In this document: positions 12,091 to 21,825 of the stretch, piece after piece
How the letters are laid out: every line of letters begins with the position of its first letter
How positions within the stretch are numbered: position 1 is the first letter of the stretch
Origin: CALJDF01 sp038121105
GTDB taxonomy: Bacteria > Pseudomonadota > Alphaproteobacteria > SHVP01
Direction of reading: 5' to 3'
DNA: 64,000 bases
Assembly: GCA_038121105.1 (NCBI GenBank)
Contig: JAYONB010000002.1
Location: forward strand, 124,001-188,000
Translations under genes and position numbers: made by a program
The notes under the pieces: model-generated
What the model saw: the letters and a program-made list of their open reading frames with translations, nothing else
Databases searched by the model: none
What the model was told of the DNA's origin: nothing

Positions 12091-13991
12091 TCGGGCGCCT
12101 GGACGGCTTTTTCCAGCAAAGACACCAACCGGTTCGAAAAAGCGCCGATGTCGGGCGGCAACTCGCCTTCCAAGATGGTGGCCTGATCGAACAACAGATG
12201 CGCGGCTTCGTCGATCCGCCCGCTTGCATTGTCGCTCGCGGCCAATGCGCCCAGCGCGGTGATCACCGCGTGTTTCGGGTTGATCTCAAGGATGCGCGGT
12301 GTTGCTTCGGTTATCCGGCCGTGTTGGCGCAAAAGGCGCTCGGTGTGCATGTCGAGACCGTCCTCGGAGGCGACAATGCAGGCCGGGCTATCGGTCAAGC
12401 GGTCGGTGGTGCGGACATCCTGGGCGCGGTCCTTAAGGGCCAATTTCAATAGCGCCACCAAACGCGCGGTCGGCACGTCGTCCTTGTCGTGCTTGGCCTC
12501 GTCGTTCTGGCCGGCATCGTCGGTATCGGCGGCATTCTTCAAGTCGGTCGCCCCCCGGGTCACCGACTTGAACGGTTTCTCTTGGAAATCGCCCAGCGTA
12601 TTGACCCAAAAATCATCGACCGGGTCGGACAACAACAATACTTCGATACCGCGTGCCCTGAACCCCTCAAGCTGAGGGCTGCGTTCGATCGAATCGGCGT
12701 CCCCGACGATGTAATAGATGGAGGCCTGATCGTCTTTCATCCGGCCGACATAGTCGGCCAGCGTCGTCGGGGCGTCCGACCCGGTCGTCCTGAAACGGGC
12801 AATCTCAAGGATCGCGTCTCGGTTGTCGGGGTCTTCGTACAGCCCTTCTTTGAGGACGGCGCCGAATTCCTTCCAAAAGCCCTCGAACTTTTCGGGCTCT
12901 TTGGTGGCAAGCTTTTTCAGTTCGCGGAAGGTCTTCTTGACGATGTCTTTGCGGATCTTCGCGATCAACGGGCTCGTCTGCAGCATTTCGCGACTGACGT
13001 TGAGGCTGAGATCTTGGGTATCGACGATGCCGCACAAGAACCGCAGATAGGGCGGGATCAGCCCTTCCATTTCGGACGTCACGAACACGCGCTTCACATA
13101 GAGGCGCACATGGTGCCGGCGCGCCGGATCGAAAATGTCGAACGGTCGCACCGACGGGATGAACAACAGCAGCGTGTAGTCGATCTTGCCTTCGACCCGC
13201 GAATGCACTGTCAGCATCGGGTCGTCGAAGTTGTTGGATACGTGGTGATAGAACTCGGTGTACTGAGCGTCGTCGATTTCCGACTTAGGTCGGGTCCACA
13301 GGGCCGACGCATCGTTCAGCGCCTCATCGTCGTCCTTGTCGCCCTTAAGGACGACCGGAATGCCGATGTGGTCGGAATGCTTCTTGACGATGCCGCGCAA
13401 CGTGTCGGGCTTGAGGTAGTCCTTGGCGTCTTTCTTGATGTGAAGCGCCACGGTGGTCCCACGGGTGGCGCGGTCGCTCGGCCCTATGGTGTATTCGCCC
13501 AGCCCGTCCGATTCCCATTTCCAGGCGTCGCTGCCGTCGGCCCGGCGCGATTCGACGCTCACCTGATCGGCAACCATGAAGGCCGAGTAGAACCCGACCC
13601 CGAACTGGCCGATCATCGACCCGGCTTTTTCGTCCTTATCGCCGGTCTGAAGCTGTTCCATGAAGGCTGCGGTGCCGGATTTGGCGATGGTGCCCAGGTT
13701 TTCCGTCAATTCCTCGCGCGACATACCGATACCGTTGTCGCTGATCCGCAGGATGCCCCCGGAGGCGTCGACGTCCAGGACGATTTTGAAGTCGGGGTCG
13801 CCCTCGATTAGGGCCGGATTGGTGATCGCCTCGTAGCGCAGCTTGTCGCAGGCGTCGGAGGCGTTGGAAATCAGCTCCCGCAGGAACACGTCGCGATCGC
13901 TGTAGAGCGAGTTGGCGACGATCTGGAGCAGGCGGCTGACTTCGGCCTGAAAGCTCTTCTTTTCGGTATCGGGGGCCTGGGTTTCGGCCAT
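12087..13991 (-). CDS. htpG: HtpG, Hsp90-family chaperone
   Basis: This is a cytosolic ATP-dependent chaperone of 634 residues from ATG 13991 (MAETQAPDTEKKSFQAEV). The GHKL ATPase signatures are ELISNASDACDKLRYEA, DNGIGMSREEL and GQFGVGFYSAFMVAD. The middle domain contains GIVDTQDLSLNVSREMLQ, where the catalytic arginine region lies. The upstream sequence carries a good sigma-32-type promoter (see the 14049-14076 entry), consistent with heat-shock control. It is a single-gene unit, divergent from mdh and convergent with the DUF1223 gene. Confidence 0.97.
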   Translation of the reverse strand: MAETQAPDTEKKSFQAEVSRLLQIVANSLYSDRDVFLRELISNASDACDKLRYEAITNPALIEGDPDFKIVLDVDASGGILRISDNGIGMSREELTENLGTIAKSGTAAFMEQLQTGDKDEKAGSMIGQFGVGFYSAFMVADQVSVESRRADGSDAWKWESDGLGEYTIGPSDRATRGTTVALHIKKDAKDYLKPDTLRGIVKKHSDHIGIPVVLKGDKDDDEALNDASALWTRPKSEIDDAQYTEFYHHVSNNFDDPMLTVHSRVEGKIDYTLLLFIPSVRPFDIFDPARRHHVRLYVKRVFVTSEMEGLIPPYLRFLCGIVDTQDLSLNVSREMLQTSPLIAKIRKDIVKKTFRELKKLATKEPEKFEGFWKEFGAVLKEGLYEDPDNRDAILEIARFRTTGSDAPTTLADYVGRMKDDQASIYYIVGDADSIERSPQLEGFRARGIEVLLLSDPVDDFWVNTLGDFQEKPFKSVTRGATDLKNAADTDDAGQNDEAKHDKDDVPTARLVALLKLALKDRAQDVRTTDRLTDSPACIVASEDGLDMHTERLLRQHGRITEATPRILEINPKHAVITALGALAASDNASGRIDEAAHLLFDQATILEGELPPDIGAFSNRLVSLLEKAVQAPD

Positions 13992-14048
13992 GGTCGTGGT
14001 CTCCGTGCGGAATATCTGGGAACCGCGCGGCGGTTCGGCTGCCGCACA

Positions 14049-14076
14049 ATATGTGGCGTGTCGCCTTGGCTTCAAG
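14049..14076 (-). promoter_or_regulatory. Predicted heat-shock (RpoH/sigma-32) promoter of htpG
   Basis: On the minus strand CTTGAA (14076-14071), a 14-base spacer and CCACATAT (14056-14049) match the sigma-32 consensus CTTGAA-N13-15-CCCCATNT at all but one position. The expected transcription start leaves a leader of about 50 bases before the htpG ATG at 13991. htpG is a classic sigma-32 regulon member, so site and gene agree. Confidence 0.6.
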
Positions 14077-14093
14077 TCGTGCCAAGCCCTCGC

Positions 14094-14122
14094 TTGCCCG
14101 GCTCCCGAAATCGGAGTAGGTA
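14094..14122 (+). promoter_or_regulatory. Predicted housekeeping promoter of mdh-suc operon
   Basis: TTGCCC (14094-14099), a 17-base spacer and TAGGTA (14117-14122) lie about 55 bases before the mdh start. The same pattern (TTGCAC, 17 bases, TAGGTA) is found before the ATP synthase operon at 28904. This makes a sigma-70-type promoter plausible although both boxes are imperfect. Confidence 0.4.
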
Positions 14123-14176
14123 CCGGGGTCGAATAGGCCGGATGGCGCGGTCTTCACGGCTATCAAGGAGGATGCT

Positions 14177-15172
<996 letters not shown>

Positions 15173-15220
15173 TTAGGCTGCCGTTCCACCGGGCGGTTCG
15201 GACACCAGAATAGGTCCAGC

Positions 15221-16390
15221 ATGAATATTCACGAGTACCAAGCAAAAGGCGTCCTGGCCCAATACGGCGTCGCCGTCCCGCGCGGCGGGGTCGCGTACAC
15301 CGTCGAAGAAGCGGTAAAGGTGGCTGAGGACCTTGGCGGTCCGGTTTGGGTCGTCAAAGCGCAAATCCATGCCGGCGGTCGCGGCAAGGGCGGTGGGGTC
15401 AAGGTCGTCAAGTCGCTCGACGAACTCAAAACCGTTGCTGGCGAGATCCTCGGCATGACACTGGTCACGCCGCAAACCGGCCCGCAAGGCCGCGTCGTGC
15501 GCCGGATCTATATCGAAGAAGGCGCCGACATCGCTCGCGAACTGTATCTCGGCATGTTGGTTGATCGTGGATCCAGTCGGGTCTCGATCATGGCCTCCAC
15601 CGAAGGCGGCATGGACATCGAAGAAGTGGCGGCCGCGACGCCGGAAAAGATCACCGTCGTGACCATCGATCCGGTTGCCGGCATCCAACCGTTCCACGCC
15701 CGCAAGGTCGCTTTTTCGCTGGGCCTCCAAGGCGATCAGATCAAAGCCGCGACACGTTTCGTCATGGGGGCGTACAAAGCGTTCATGGACACCGATGCCA
15801 GTCTGCTTGAAATAAACCCGCTGGTCGTTACCGGCGGCGGTGCGGTCGTCGCGCTCGACGCCAAGATGAACTTCGACGACAACGCGTTGTTCCGGCACAA
15901 AGATATCGCCGAGCTGCGCGATGAAAACGAAGAAGACCCGGCCGAGATCGAAGCCCAAAAACACGACCTCAACTACATCAAGCTCGACGGTTCGATCGGG
16001 TGCATGGTCAACGGCGCCGGTCTGGCGATGGCGACTATGGACATCATCAAACTGTTCGGTGGCGAACCGGCAAACTTCCTTGATGTCGGAGGTGGCGCCA
16101 CCAAGGAACGCGTCACCGAAGCGTTCAAGATCATTCTTTCCGACGCCAACGTCGAGGGCATTTTGGTCAACATCTTCGGCGGCATCATGCGCTGCGACGT
16201 CATTGCCGAAGGCGTGGTCGCGGCCGCGCGGGACGTCAGCCTTCATGTACCGTTGGTCGTTCGTCTCGAAGGCACCAACGTCGACTTGGGCAAGGAGATC
16301 CTTGCCAATTCCGGCCTGCCGATCATCACCGGCGAAGACTTGGGCGATGCCGCCGAGAAAATTGTTAAGGCCGTCAAGGAGGCTGCGTGA
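15221..16390 (+). CDS. sucC: Succinyl-CoA synthetase (ADP-forming) beta subunit
   Basis: The ATP-grasp subunit of succinyl-CoA synthetase makes succinate and ATP/GTP from succinyl-CoA together with SucD. The 389-residue product starts MNIHEYQAKGVLAQYGVAVP and shows the ATP-grasp segment VVKAQIHAGGRGKGGGVKV. The C-terminal flavodoxin-like part includes ILVNIFGGIMRCDVIAEGV. Its TGA stop overlaps the sucD ATG (ATG at 16390), giving coupled translation. Confidence 0.97.
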   Translation: MNIHEYQAKGVLAQYGVAVPRGGVAYTVEEAVKVAEDLGGPVWVVKAQIHAGGRGKGGGVKVVKSLDELKTVAGEILGMTLVTPQTGPQGRVVRRIYIEEGADIARELYLGMLVDRGSSRVSIMASTEGGMDIEEVAAATPEKITVVTIDPVAGIQPFHARKVAFSLGLQGDQIKAATRFVMGAYKAFMDTDASLLEINPLVVTGGGAVVALDAKMNFDDNALFRHKDIAELRDENEEDPAEIEAQKHDLNYIKLDGSIGCMVNGAGLAMATMDIIKLFGGEPANFLDVGGGATKERVTEAFKIILSDANVEGILVNIFGGIMRCDVIAEGVVAAARDVSLHVPLVVRLEGTNVDLGKEILANSGLPIITGEDLGDAAEKIVKAVKEAA

Positions 16391-17268
16391 TGGCCGTTCT
16401 CGTCGATGCGAACACCAAAGTTATTTGCCAGGGCTTCACCGGGGTTCAGGGCACCTTCCATTCCGAACAGGCGATCGCCTACGGCACAAAGATGGTCGGC
16501 GGCGTGACGCCGGGCAAAGGCGGGACCGAACATCTCGGGTTGCCGGTCTTCGATACCGTCGCCGCCGCGGTCGATCAGACCGGTGCGGATGCCTCGGTGA
16601 TCTACGTGCCGCCGCCGTTTGCGGCCGACGCCATTCTCGAAGCGATCGATGCGGGCGTTGGTTTGATCGTCTGCATCACCGAGGGCATCCCGGTACTCGA
16701 CATGGTCAACGTCAAGCGCGCGTTGGAAAACTCGGGCGCGCGTCTCATCGGGCCGAACTGTCCGGGAGTCATCACCCCCAAGGCGTGCAAGATCGGCATC
16801 ATGCCGGGCCATATCCACAAAGCGGGCTCGGTCGGCATCGTCTCGCGCTCGGGCACGCTGACCTACGAGGCCGTCGCGCAGACCACGGCTGCCGGTTTGG
16901 GCCAGTCGACCTGCATCGGCATCGGTGGGGATCCGGTCAACGGTACGAATTTCATCGACTGCCTAGAAATGTTCCTGGGCGATCCGCAGACCGAATCCAT
17001 CATCATGATCGGTGAAATCGGCGGCAGCGCTGAGGAAGAGGGGGCGCAGCTCCTCAAGGACAGCGCCGTCAAAAAGCCCGTTGTCGGCTTTATTGCCGGG
17101 CGCACGGCGCCGCCCGGTCGCCGGATGGGCCATGCCGGTGCTATCATATCTGGTGGAAAAGGTGGTGCCGACGACAAGATCGACGCCATGAAGTCCGCCG
17201 GCATCACGGTGACCGAATCGCCGGCGGCCATCGGCACCACGTTATTGGAAGTGCTTCAACGCGGTTAG
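16390..17268 (+). CDS. sucD: Succinyl-CoA synthetase alpha subunit
   Basis: SucD binds CoA and carries the phosphohistidine intermediate. The CoA-binding Rossmann domain contains CQGFTGVQGTFHSEQAI near the N-terminus. The phosphorylated histidine lies in RRMGHAGAIISGGKGGA near residue 246. The ATG at 16390 overlaps the sucC stop. An in-frame GTG one codon earlier is possible but gives an unusual MM start. Length is 292 residues, normal for the family. Confidence 0.97.
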   Translation: MAVLVDANTKVICQGFTGVQGTFHSEQAIAYGTKMVGGVTPGKGGTEHLGLPVFDTVAAAVDQTGADASVIYVPPPFAADAILEAIDAGVGLIVCITEGIPVLDMVNVKRALENSGARLIGPNCPGVITPKACKIGIMPGHIHKAGSVGIVSRSGTLTYEAVAQTTAAGLGQSTCIGIGGDPVNGTNFIDCLEMFLGDPQTESIIMIGEIGGSAEEEGAQLLKDSAVKKPVVGFIAGRTAPPGRRMGHAGAIISGGKGGADDKIDAMKSAGITVTESPAAIGTTLLEVLQRG

Positions 17269-17279
17269 CCCCGCGGCTG

Positions 17280-20174
17280 ATGGAGGGCGCGCCGAGCGCG
17301 CCGAAGAGTATGGGTAACGAACCGGATCGTGCATCGTTTCTGACCGGCGTTAACAGTGCGTTCCTCGAACAACAATACGCGCGGTTTGTCGAGAACCCCG
17401 AAACGCTAGACGAAAACTGGCATGGGTTCTTCGCCGACCTCGGCGATGACGCCGCCGCCGCATTGGGCGCTGTCCGGGGTGCCAGTTGGGCGCCCGAAGG
17501 TGGCCCGTTCGTCACCTCGGTGCCGCCGGAAGAACCGATCGAAGCTGTGGCGCCGGCGCCGGCGCCGGTCGCGGATGCCGATACGCTGCGCTCCGCGACG
17601 CTGGATTCTCTCCGAGCGTTGATGTTGATCCGCTCTTATCGCGTGCGCGGGCACCTTAACGCCAACCTCGACCCGCTTGGTATCGAAGGTCGCGATCCGC
17701 ATCCTGAACTCGACCCCGCGACGTATGGCTTCACCGAAGCCGATATGGACCGGCCGATCTTTATCGACAACGTGCTTGGTCTCGAAACCGCGACCATGCG
17801 CGAGATCGAAAAGGTTCTCCGGCTCACATACAGCGGGAACATTGGCTATGAGTTCATGCATATCCAATATCCCGAACAGAAGGCGTGGATTCAGGAGCGC
17901 ATCGAAGGCCACAACTACCGCCCGCACTTTACCGAAGAAGGGCGGCGTAAGATTCTCGAGCAGCTTACCCATGCCGAAGGGTTCGAGCGCTTTTTGCACC
18001 TCAAATACACCGGCACCAAGCGCTTCGGTTGCGACGGCGCCGAGTCGCTGATCCCGCTGCTCGAGGCGATCAACAAGCGTGCCGCTCTATCGGGCGTGAA
18101 AGAGATTGTGATCGGCATGCCGCATCGCGGTCGCCTCAACGTTTTGGCCAACGTCATGGCCAAGCCCTACCTCAACATCTTCGCCGAGTTCCAGGGCACC
18201 AGCGCCCATCCCGACGACGTCCAGGGCTCGGGTGACGTGAAGTACCATCTCGGGACGTCGGCCGATCGCGAGTTCGAAGGCGCGAGCGTCCATCTATCGC
18301 TGTCGGCCAATCCGTCTCATCTCGAGGCCGTGAACCCTGTCGTATTGGGCAAGGCCCGCGCCAAGCAGTTGCAACACGACGACACCGACCGCGACAAAGT
18401 GCTCAGCGTGATCATGCACGGCGACGCGGCCTTCGCCGGGCAGGGCATCGTGGCCGAGTGTTTTGCGTTGTCGGACCTCAGGGGATACCGCACCGGCGGC
18501 ACGATCCACGTCGTCGTCAACAACCAGATCGGGTTCACGACCTCGCCGGGTTATAGCCGATCCTCGCCCTATCCGTCGGATTTGGCCAAGGGCATTCAGG
18601 CGCCGGTGATTCATGTCAACGGCGACGATCCCGAGGCCGTGGTGCATGCCGCGCGCCTTGCCACCGATTTTCGCCAGACGTTTCACCGCGATGTCGTCAT
18701 CGACATGTTCTGCTATCGCCGGCACGGTCATAACGAAGGTGACGAGCCGGCGTTCACGCAGCCCCTCATGTATCGGCAGATCAAAGACCACAAGCCGACC
18801 CGCGAGATTTATGCGGATTTCCTGGAGAAGATCGCACTCCTCAAACCTGGCGAGGCCGAGGAAATCCGCGCGGCGTTCCACGCCAAGCTCGAAGACGATT
18901 TCAATGCGGCGTCCAATTTCAAGCCCAACAAAGCCGACTGGCTCGAAGGGGTTTGGAAAGGGCTAAAGACCGCCAGCGGCGATGCCCGCCGGGGCAAGAC
19001 CGCGGTGCGCGAGAAAACTCTGCGCGACATCGGCGAGACCCTCACAAACGTGCCGGAGGACTTCAATCTCCACCGCACCATCCGCCGACAGCTCGCCGCC
19101 AAAAAAGAGATCATCAAGTCGGGCGAGGGCGTCGATTGGGCGACCGCCGAAGCGCTCGCCTTCGGTTCGTTGCTGGCCGAAGGCCACGGCGTTCGCCTCA
19201 GCGGACAGGATTCCCAACGCGGCACTTTTTCGCAGCGTCACGCGGTTTTCATCGACCAGGAAACCGAAGACCGCTTTATCCCGCTCGAACACATCGCACC
19301 GGACCAAGCCAAGTTCGAAGTCGTCGACAGTATGCTGTCGGAGTTCGCCGTGCTTGGGTTCGAGTACGGCTACAGCCAAACCGCGCCCAATTCCTTGGTG
19401 ATGTGGGAAGCTCAGTTCGGCGACTTCGCCAATGGCGCTCAAGTCATTGTCGATCAGTTTATCTCGTCGGGCGAAAGCAAATGGCTCCGTATGAGCGGAC
19501 TCGTGATGCTGCTCCCGCATGGCTACGAGGGGCAGGGGCCGGAACATAGTTCGGCCCGGCTCGAGCGCTATCTTCAGCTTTGCGCCGAAGACAACATGCA
19601 GGTCGCGAACTGCACCACGCCGGCCAACTATTTCCACATCTTGCGCCGCCAAGTGCACCGTGATTTCCGCAAGCCGCTCATCTTGATGACGCCCAAGTCC
19701 CTGCTGCGCCACAAACGTGCGGTGTCCTCGCTTTCGGATCTTGCCGGCAAGACCAGTTTTCACCGAGTGCTATGGGACGATTGTCCGGTCGATGCCGACG
19801 ACAAGATCAAGCGCGTGGTGATCTGCTCGGGCAAAATCTACTACGACCTCTGGGAAGAGCGCGAAAAGAACGACATCAAGAACGTCGTCGTCTTGCGCGC
19901 CGAGCAACTCTATCCCTTCCCGTACCGTTCCCTGACCAAAGAACTGCGGCGTTTTCCCAATGCGGAAATCGTGTGGTGCCAAGAAGAGCCCAAGAACCAG
20001 GGTGCGTGGACCTTCGTCGCGCCCCGCCTTGAAGAGATCTTCCAAACCCTGGGTCGCGGCAATGATCGCGTGCGATATTTCGGTCGGACCGAACACGCGT
20101 CCACGGCCACCGGGCTTTTGCGCAAGCATCTCGACGAACAAGCCAAGATCGTTAGCGAAGCGACAACAGTTTGA
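17280..20174 (+). CDS. sucA: 2-oxoglutarate dehydrogenase E1 component
   Basis: Thiamine-diphosphate-dependent decarboxylase of the 2-oxoglutarate dehydrogenase complex. It carries the E1o N-terminal helix (FLTGVNSAFLEQQYARFVE), GMPHRGRLNVLANV, the ThDP/Mg motif region GDAAFAGQGIVAE, and CYRRHGHNEGDEPAFTQP. Length is 964 residues from the ATG at 17280. An internal ATG at 17310 (MGNEPDRASFL) would also give a normal E1 N-terminus, and neither has a strong ribosome binding site. It lies between sucD and sucB on the same strand. Confidence 0.96.
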   Translation: MEGAPSAPKSMGNEPDRASFLTGVNSAFLEQQYARFVENPETLDENWHGFFADLGDDAAAALGAVRGASWAPEGGPFVTSVPPEEPIEAVAPAPAPVADADTLRSATLDSLRALMLIRSYRVRGHLNANLDPLGIEGRDPHPELDPATYGFTEADMDRPIFIDNVLGLETATMREIEKVLRLTYSGNIGYEFMHIQYPEQKAWIQERIEGHNYRPHFTEEGRRKILEQLTHAEGFERFLHLKYTGTKRFGCDGAESLIPLLEAINKRAALSGVKEIVIGMPHRGRLNVLANVMAKPYLNIFAEFQGTSAHPDDVQGSGDVKYHLGTSADREFEGASVHLSLSANPSHLEAVNPVVLGKARAKQLQHDDTDRDKVLSVIMHGDAAFAGQGIVAECFALSDLRGYRTGGTIHVVVNNQIGFTTSPGYSRSSPYPSDLAKGIQAPVIHVNGDDPEAVVHAARLATDFRQTFHRDVVIDMFCYRRHGHNEGDEPAFTQPLMYRQIKDHKPTREIYADFLEKIALLKPGEAEEIRAAFHAKLEDDFNAASNFKPNKADWLEGVWKGLKTASGDARRGKTAVREKTLRDIGETLTNVPEDFNLHRTIRRQLAAKKEIIKSGEGVDWATAEALAFGSLLAEGHGVRLSGQDSQRGTFSQRHAVFIDQETEDRFIPLEHIAPDQAKFEVVDSMLSEFAVLGFEYGYSQTAPNSLVMWEAQFGDFANGAQVIVDQFISSGESKWLRMSGLVMLLPHGYEGQGPEHSSARLERYLQLCAEDNMQVANCTTPANYFHILRRQVHRDFRKPLILMTPKSLLRHKRAVSSLSDLAGKTSFHRVLWDDCPVDADDKIKRVVICSGKIYYDLWEEREKNDIKNVVVLRAEQLYPFPYRSLTKELRRFPNAEIVWCQEEPKNQGAWTFVAPRLEEIFQTLGRGNDRVRYFGRTEHASTATGLLRKHLDEQAKIVSEATTV

Positions 20175-20184
20175 GTAGGCCGTC

Positions 20185-21363
20185 ATGACAGTCGAAATCA
20201 GAGTCCCCGCGCTCGGCGAATCGGTGAGCGAAGCTACGGTCGCCAAATGGTTCAAAGCCGTCGGCGAAGCCGTTGCTGCCGACGAACCTCTCGTCGAGTT
20301 GGAAACCGACAAAGTCACCGTCGAAGTGCCGGCGGCGTCCTCGGGGACCATCAGCGAAATAGTTGCCGCCGAAGGCGACAACGTCGAAGTGGGCGCATTG
20401 CTCGGCGCGATCGCCGAAGGCGCGGGGCCTGCCAAGGGAAATGCCGCGCCTGCAGCAAAGGCCGCCCCCGCGACCACGGCAGCAGCTGCCAAGCCCGCAC
20501 CGTCACCCGCCGCATCGTCTACCGGCCAGGCCCCGTCTGTGCGTCGGCTTGCCGCCGAAACAGGGATCGATCCCGCCACGGTGCCGGGCACCGGCAAAGG
20601 TGGTCGGGTGACGAAGGGCGACATGCTCGCCCAGGCGGCCGGCGGTGGCGCCGCGGCGCGCGGCCCGCGCGAAGAGCGTGTGCGGATGACCCGGCTGCGC
20701 CAGCGCATCGCCGAGCGACTGAAAGAAGCGCAAAACGCCGCGGCCATGCTGACCACCTTCAACGAGGTGGATATGACGGCGCTGCTCAAACTGCGTGCCG
20801 ACTACCGCGATACCTTCGAGAAGAAACACGGCGTGCGGCTCGGTTTCATGTCCTTCTTCGCCAAGGCCAGCGTCATCGCGCTCGGCGAAATTCCGTCGGT
20901 AAACGCGGAAATCGACGGCGACGAGATCGTCTACAAGAACTACTGCGATATCGGCGTTGCGGTTTCCGCGCCGCAAGGCTTGGTCGTGCCGGTGTTGCGT
21001 GATGTCGAAGAGATGTCGTTTGCCGACATCGAAAAGACCATCACCGACTTCGGCAAGCGTGCGCGCGACGGCAAAATCACCATGGAAGATCTAACCGGCG
21101 GCACGTTCACCATCTCCAACGGTGGCGTGTTCGGCTCGCTGCTCTCGACGCCGATCATCAATCCGCCGCAGTCGGCGATCCTCGGCATGCACAAGATCGA
21201 AAAGCGTGCGGTCGTGGTCGACGATGCCGTCGTCGTCCGGCCGATGATGTACCTGGCCCTTTCCTATGACCACCGCATCATCGACGGCCGCGAGGCCGTG
21301 ACCTTCCTGGTGCGGGTCAAAGAGTGCATCGAGGATCCCCAGCGCATCTTGCTGGATATGTAA
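20185..21363 (+). CDS. sucB: 2-oxoglutarate dehydrogenase E2, dihydrolipoamide succinyltransferase
   Basis: E2 transfers the succinyl group to CoA and forms the complex core. Domains in order: one lipoyl domain with the lipoylated lysine in ELETDKVTVEVPA (near residue 42), an alanine/proline-rich linker, a peripheral subunit-binding domain (VRRLAAETGIDPATVPGTG, near 113-131), another linker, and the catalytic domain ending with LSYDHRIIDGREA. Length is 392 residues. It starts ten bases after sucA, so E1 and E2 are co-expressed. Confidence 0.97.
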   Translation: MTVEIRVPALGESVSEATVAKWFKAVGEAVAADEPLVELETDKVTVEVPAASSGTISEIVAAEGDNVEVGALLGAIAEGAGPAKGNAAPAAKAAPATTAAAAKPAPSPAASSTGQAPSVRRLAAETGIDPATVPGTGKGGRVTKGDMLAQAAGGGAAARGPREERVRMTRLRQRIAERLKEAQNAAAMLTTFNEVDMTALLKLRADYRDTFEKKHGVRLGFMSFFAKASVIALGEIPSVNAEIDGDEIVYKNYCDIGVAVSAPQGLVVPVLRDVEEMSFADIEKTITDFGKRARDGKITMEDLTGGTFTISNGGVFGSLLSTPIINPPQSAILGMHKIEKRAVVVDDAVVVRPMMYLALSYDHRIIDGREAVTFLVRVKECIEDPQRILLDM

Positions 21364-21384
21364 CCGCAAGCATTGGGGCCTATC

Positions 21385-21810
21385 GTGGCGGACGGCATTG
21401 TCGGCACTTGGGAGCTTGTCTCGGTGGAACGCCGGGCCGAAGACGGGACCGTTTCGCACCCCTTAGGGGACGCCCCGGTCGGCCGGCTTACCTACACGCA
21501 AGACGGCTACATGCAGGCGATCCTGATGCCCGGCGGGCGCGCACCTTTCGAATCAGGCGACGTCTACGGCACGCCCGAAGAACGCCAACGCGGCGGCGAA
21601 CATTTCGTCGCCTATGCCGGGCGCTACGAGCTTCGCGGCGACACGGTGTTTCACTACCCGGACGCCAGCTACTTTCCCAACTGGGTCGGCCAGGAATTGA
21701 GCCGAACCGTCGATCTCGACGGCGACCGAATGATTCTCGCAACAAAAGCCGAAAAAGCCGGTGGCAGCCCCAGTGCCGCGCATCTGGTCTGGCAGCGTCG
21801 GCAGCTCTAA
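21385..21810 (+). CDS. Lipocalin-like domain protein inside the suc-lpd operon
   Basis: A protein of about 141 residues opening with VADGIVGTWELVSVERR, the typical start of the lipocalin-like (Lipocalin_5) family. Beta-strand-rich text follows (GRLTYTQDGYMQAILM, FVAYAGRYELRGDTVFHY). There is no signal peptide, so it is probably cytosolic. GTG 21385 is preferred; a TTG at 21373 is also open. It lies 22 bases after sucB and 15 bases before lpd, in the same direction, so it should be transcribed with the 2-oxoglutarate dehydrogenase genes. The ligand and role are unknown. Confidence 0.7.
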   Translation: MADGIVGTWELVSVERRAEDGTVSHPLGDAPVGRLTYTQDGYMQAILMPGGRAPFESGDVYGTPEERQRGGEHFVAYAGRYELRGDTVFHYPDASYFPNWVGQELSRTVDLDGDRMILATKAEKAGGSPSAAHLVWQRRQL

Positions 21811-21825
21811 CAAAAGGACGGTATC

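Noticed and set aside
12489..13811. 440-codon plus-strand ORF opposite htpG
   Set aside because: It is an antisense shadow of htpG, which is beyond doubt; nothing protein-like is conserved in it.
15173..16246. 357-codon minus-strand ORF opposite sucC
   Set aside because: Shadow frame of sucC with no motif and no ribosome binding site.
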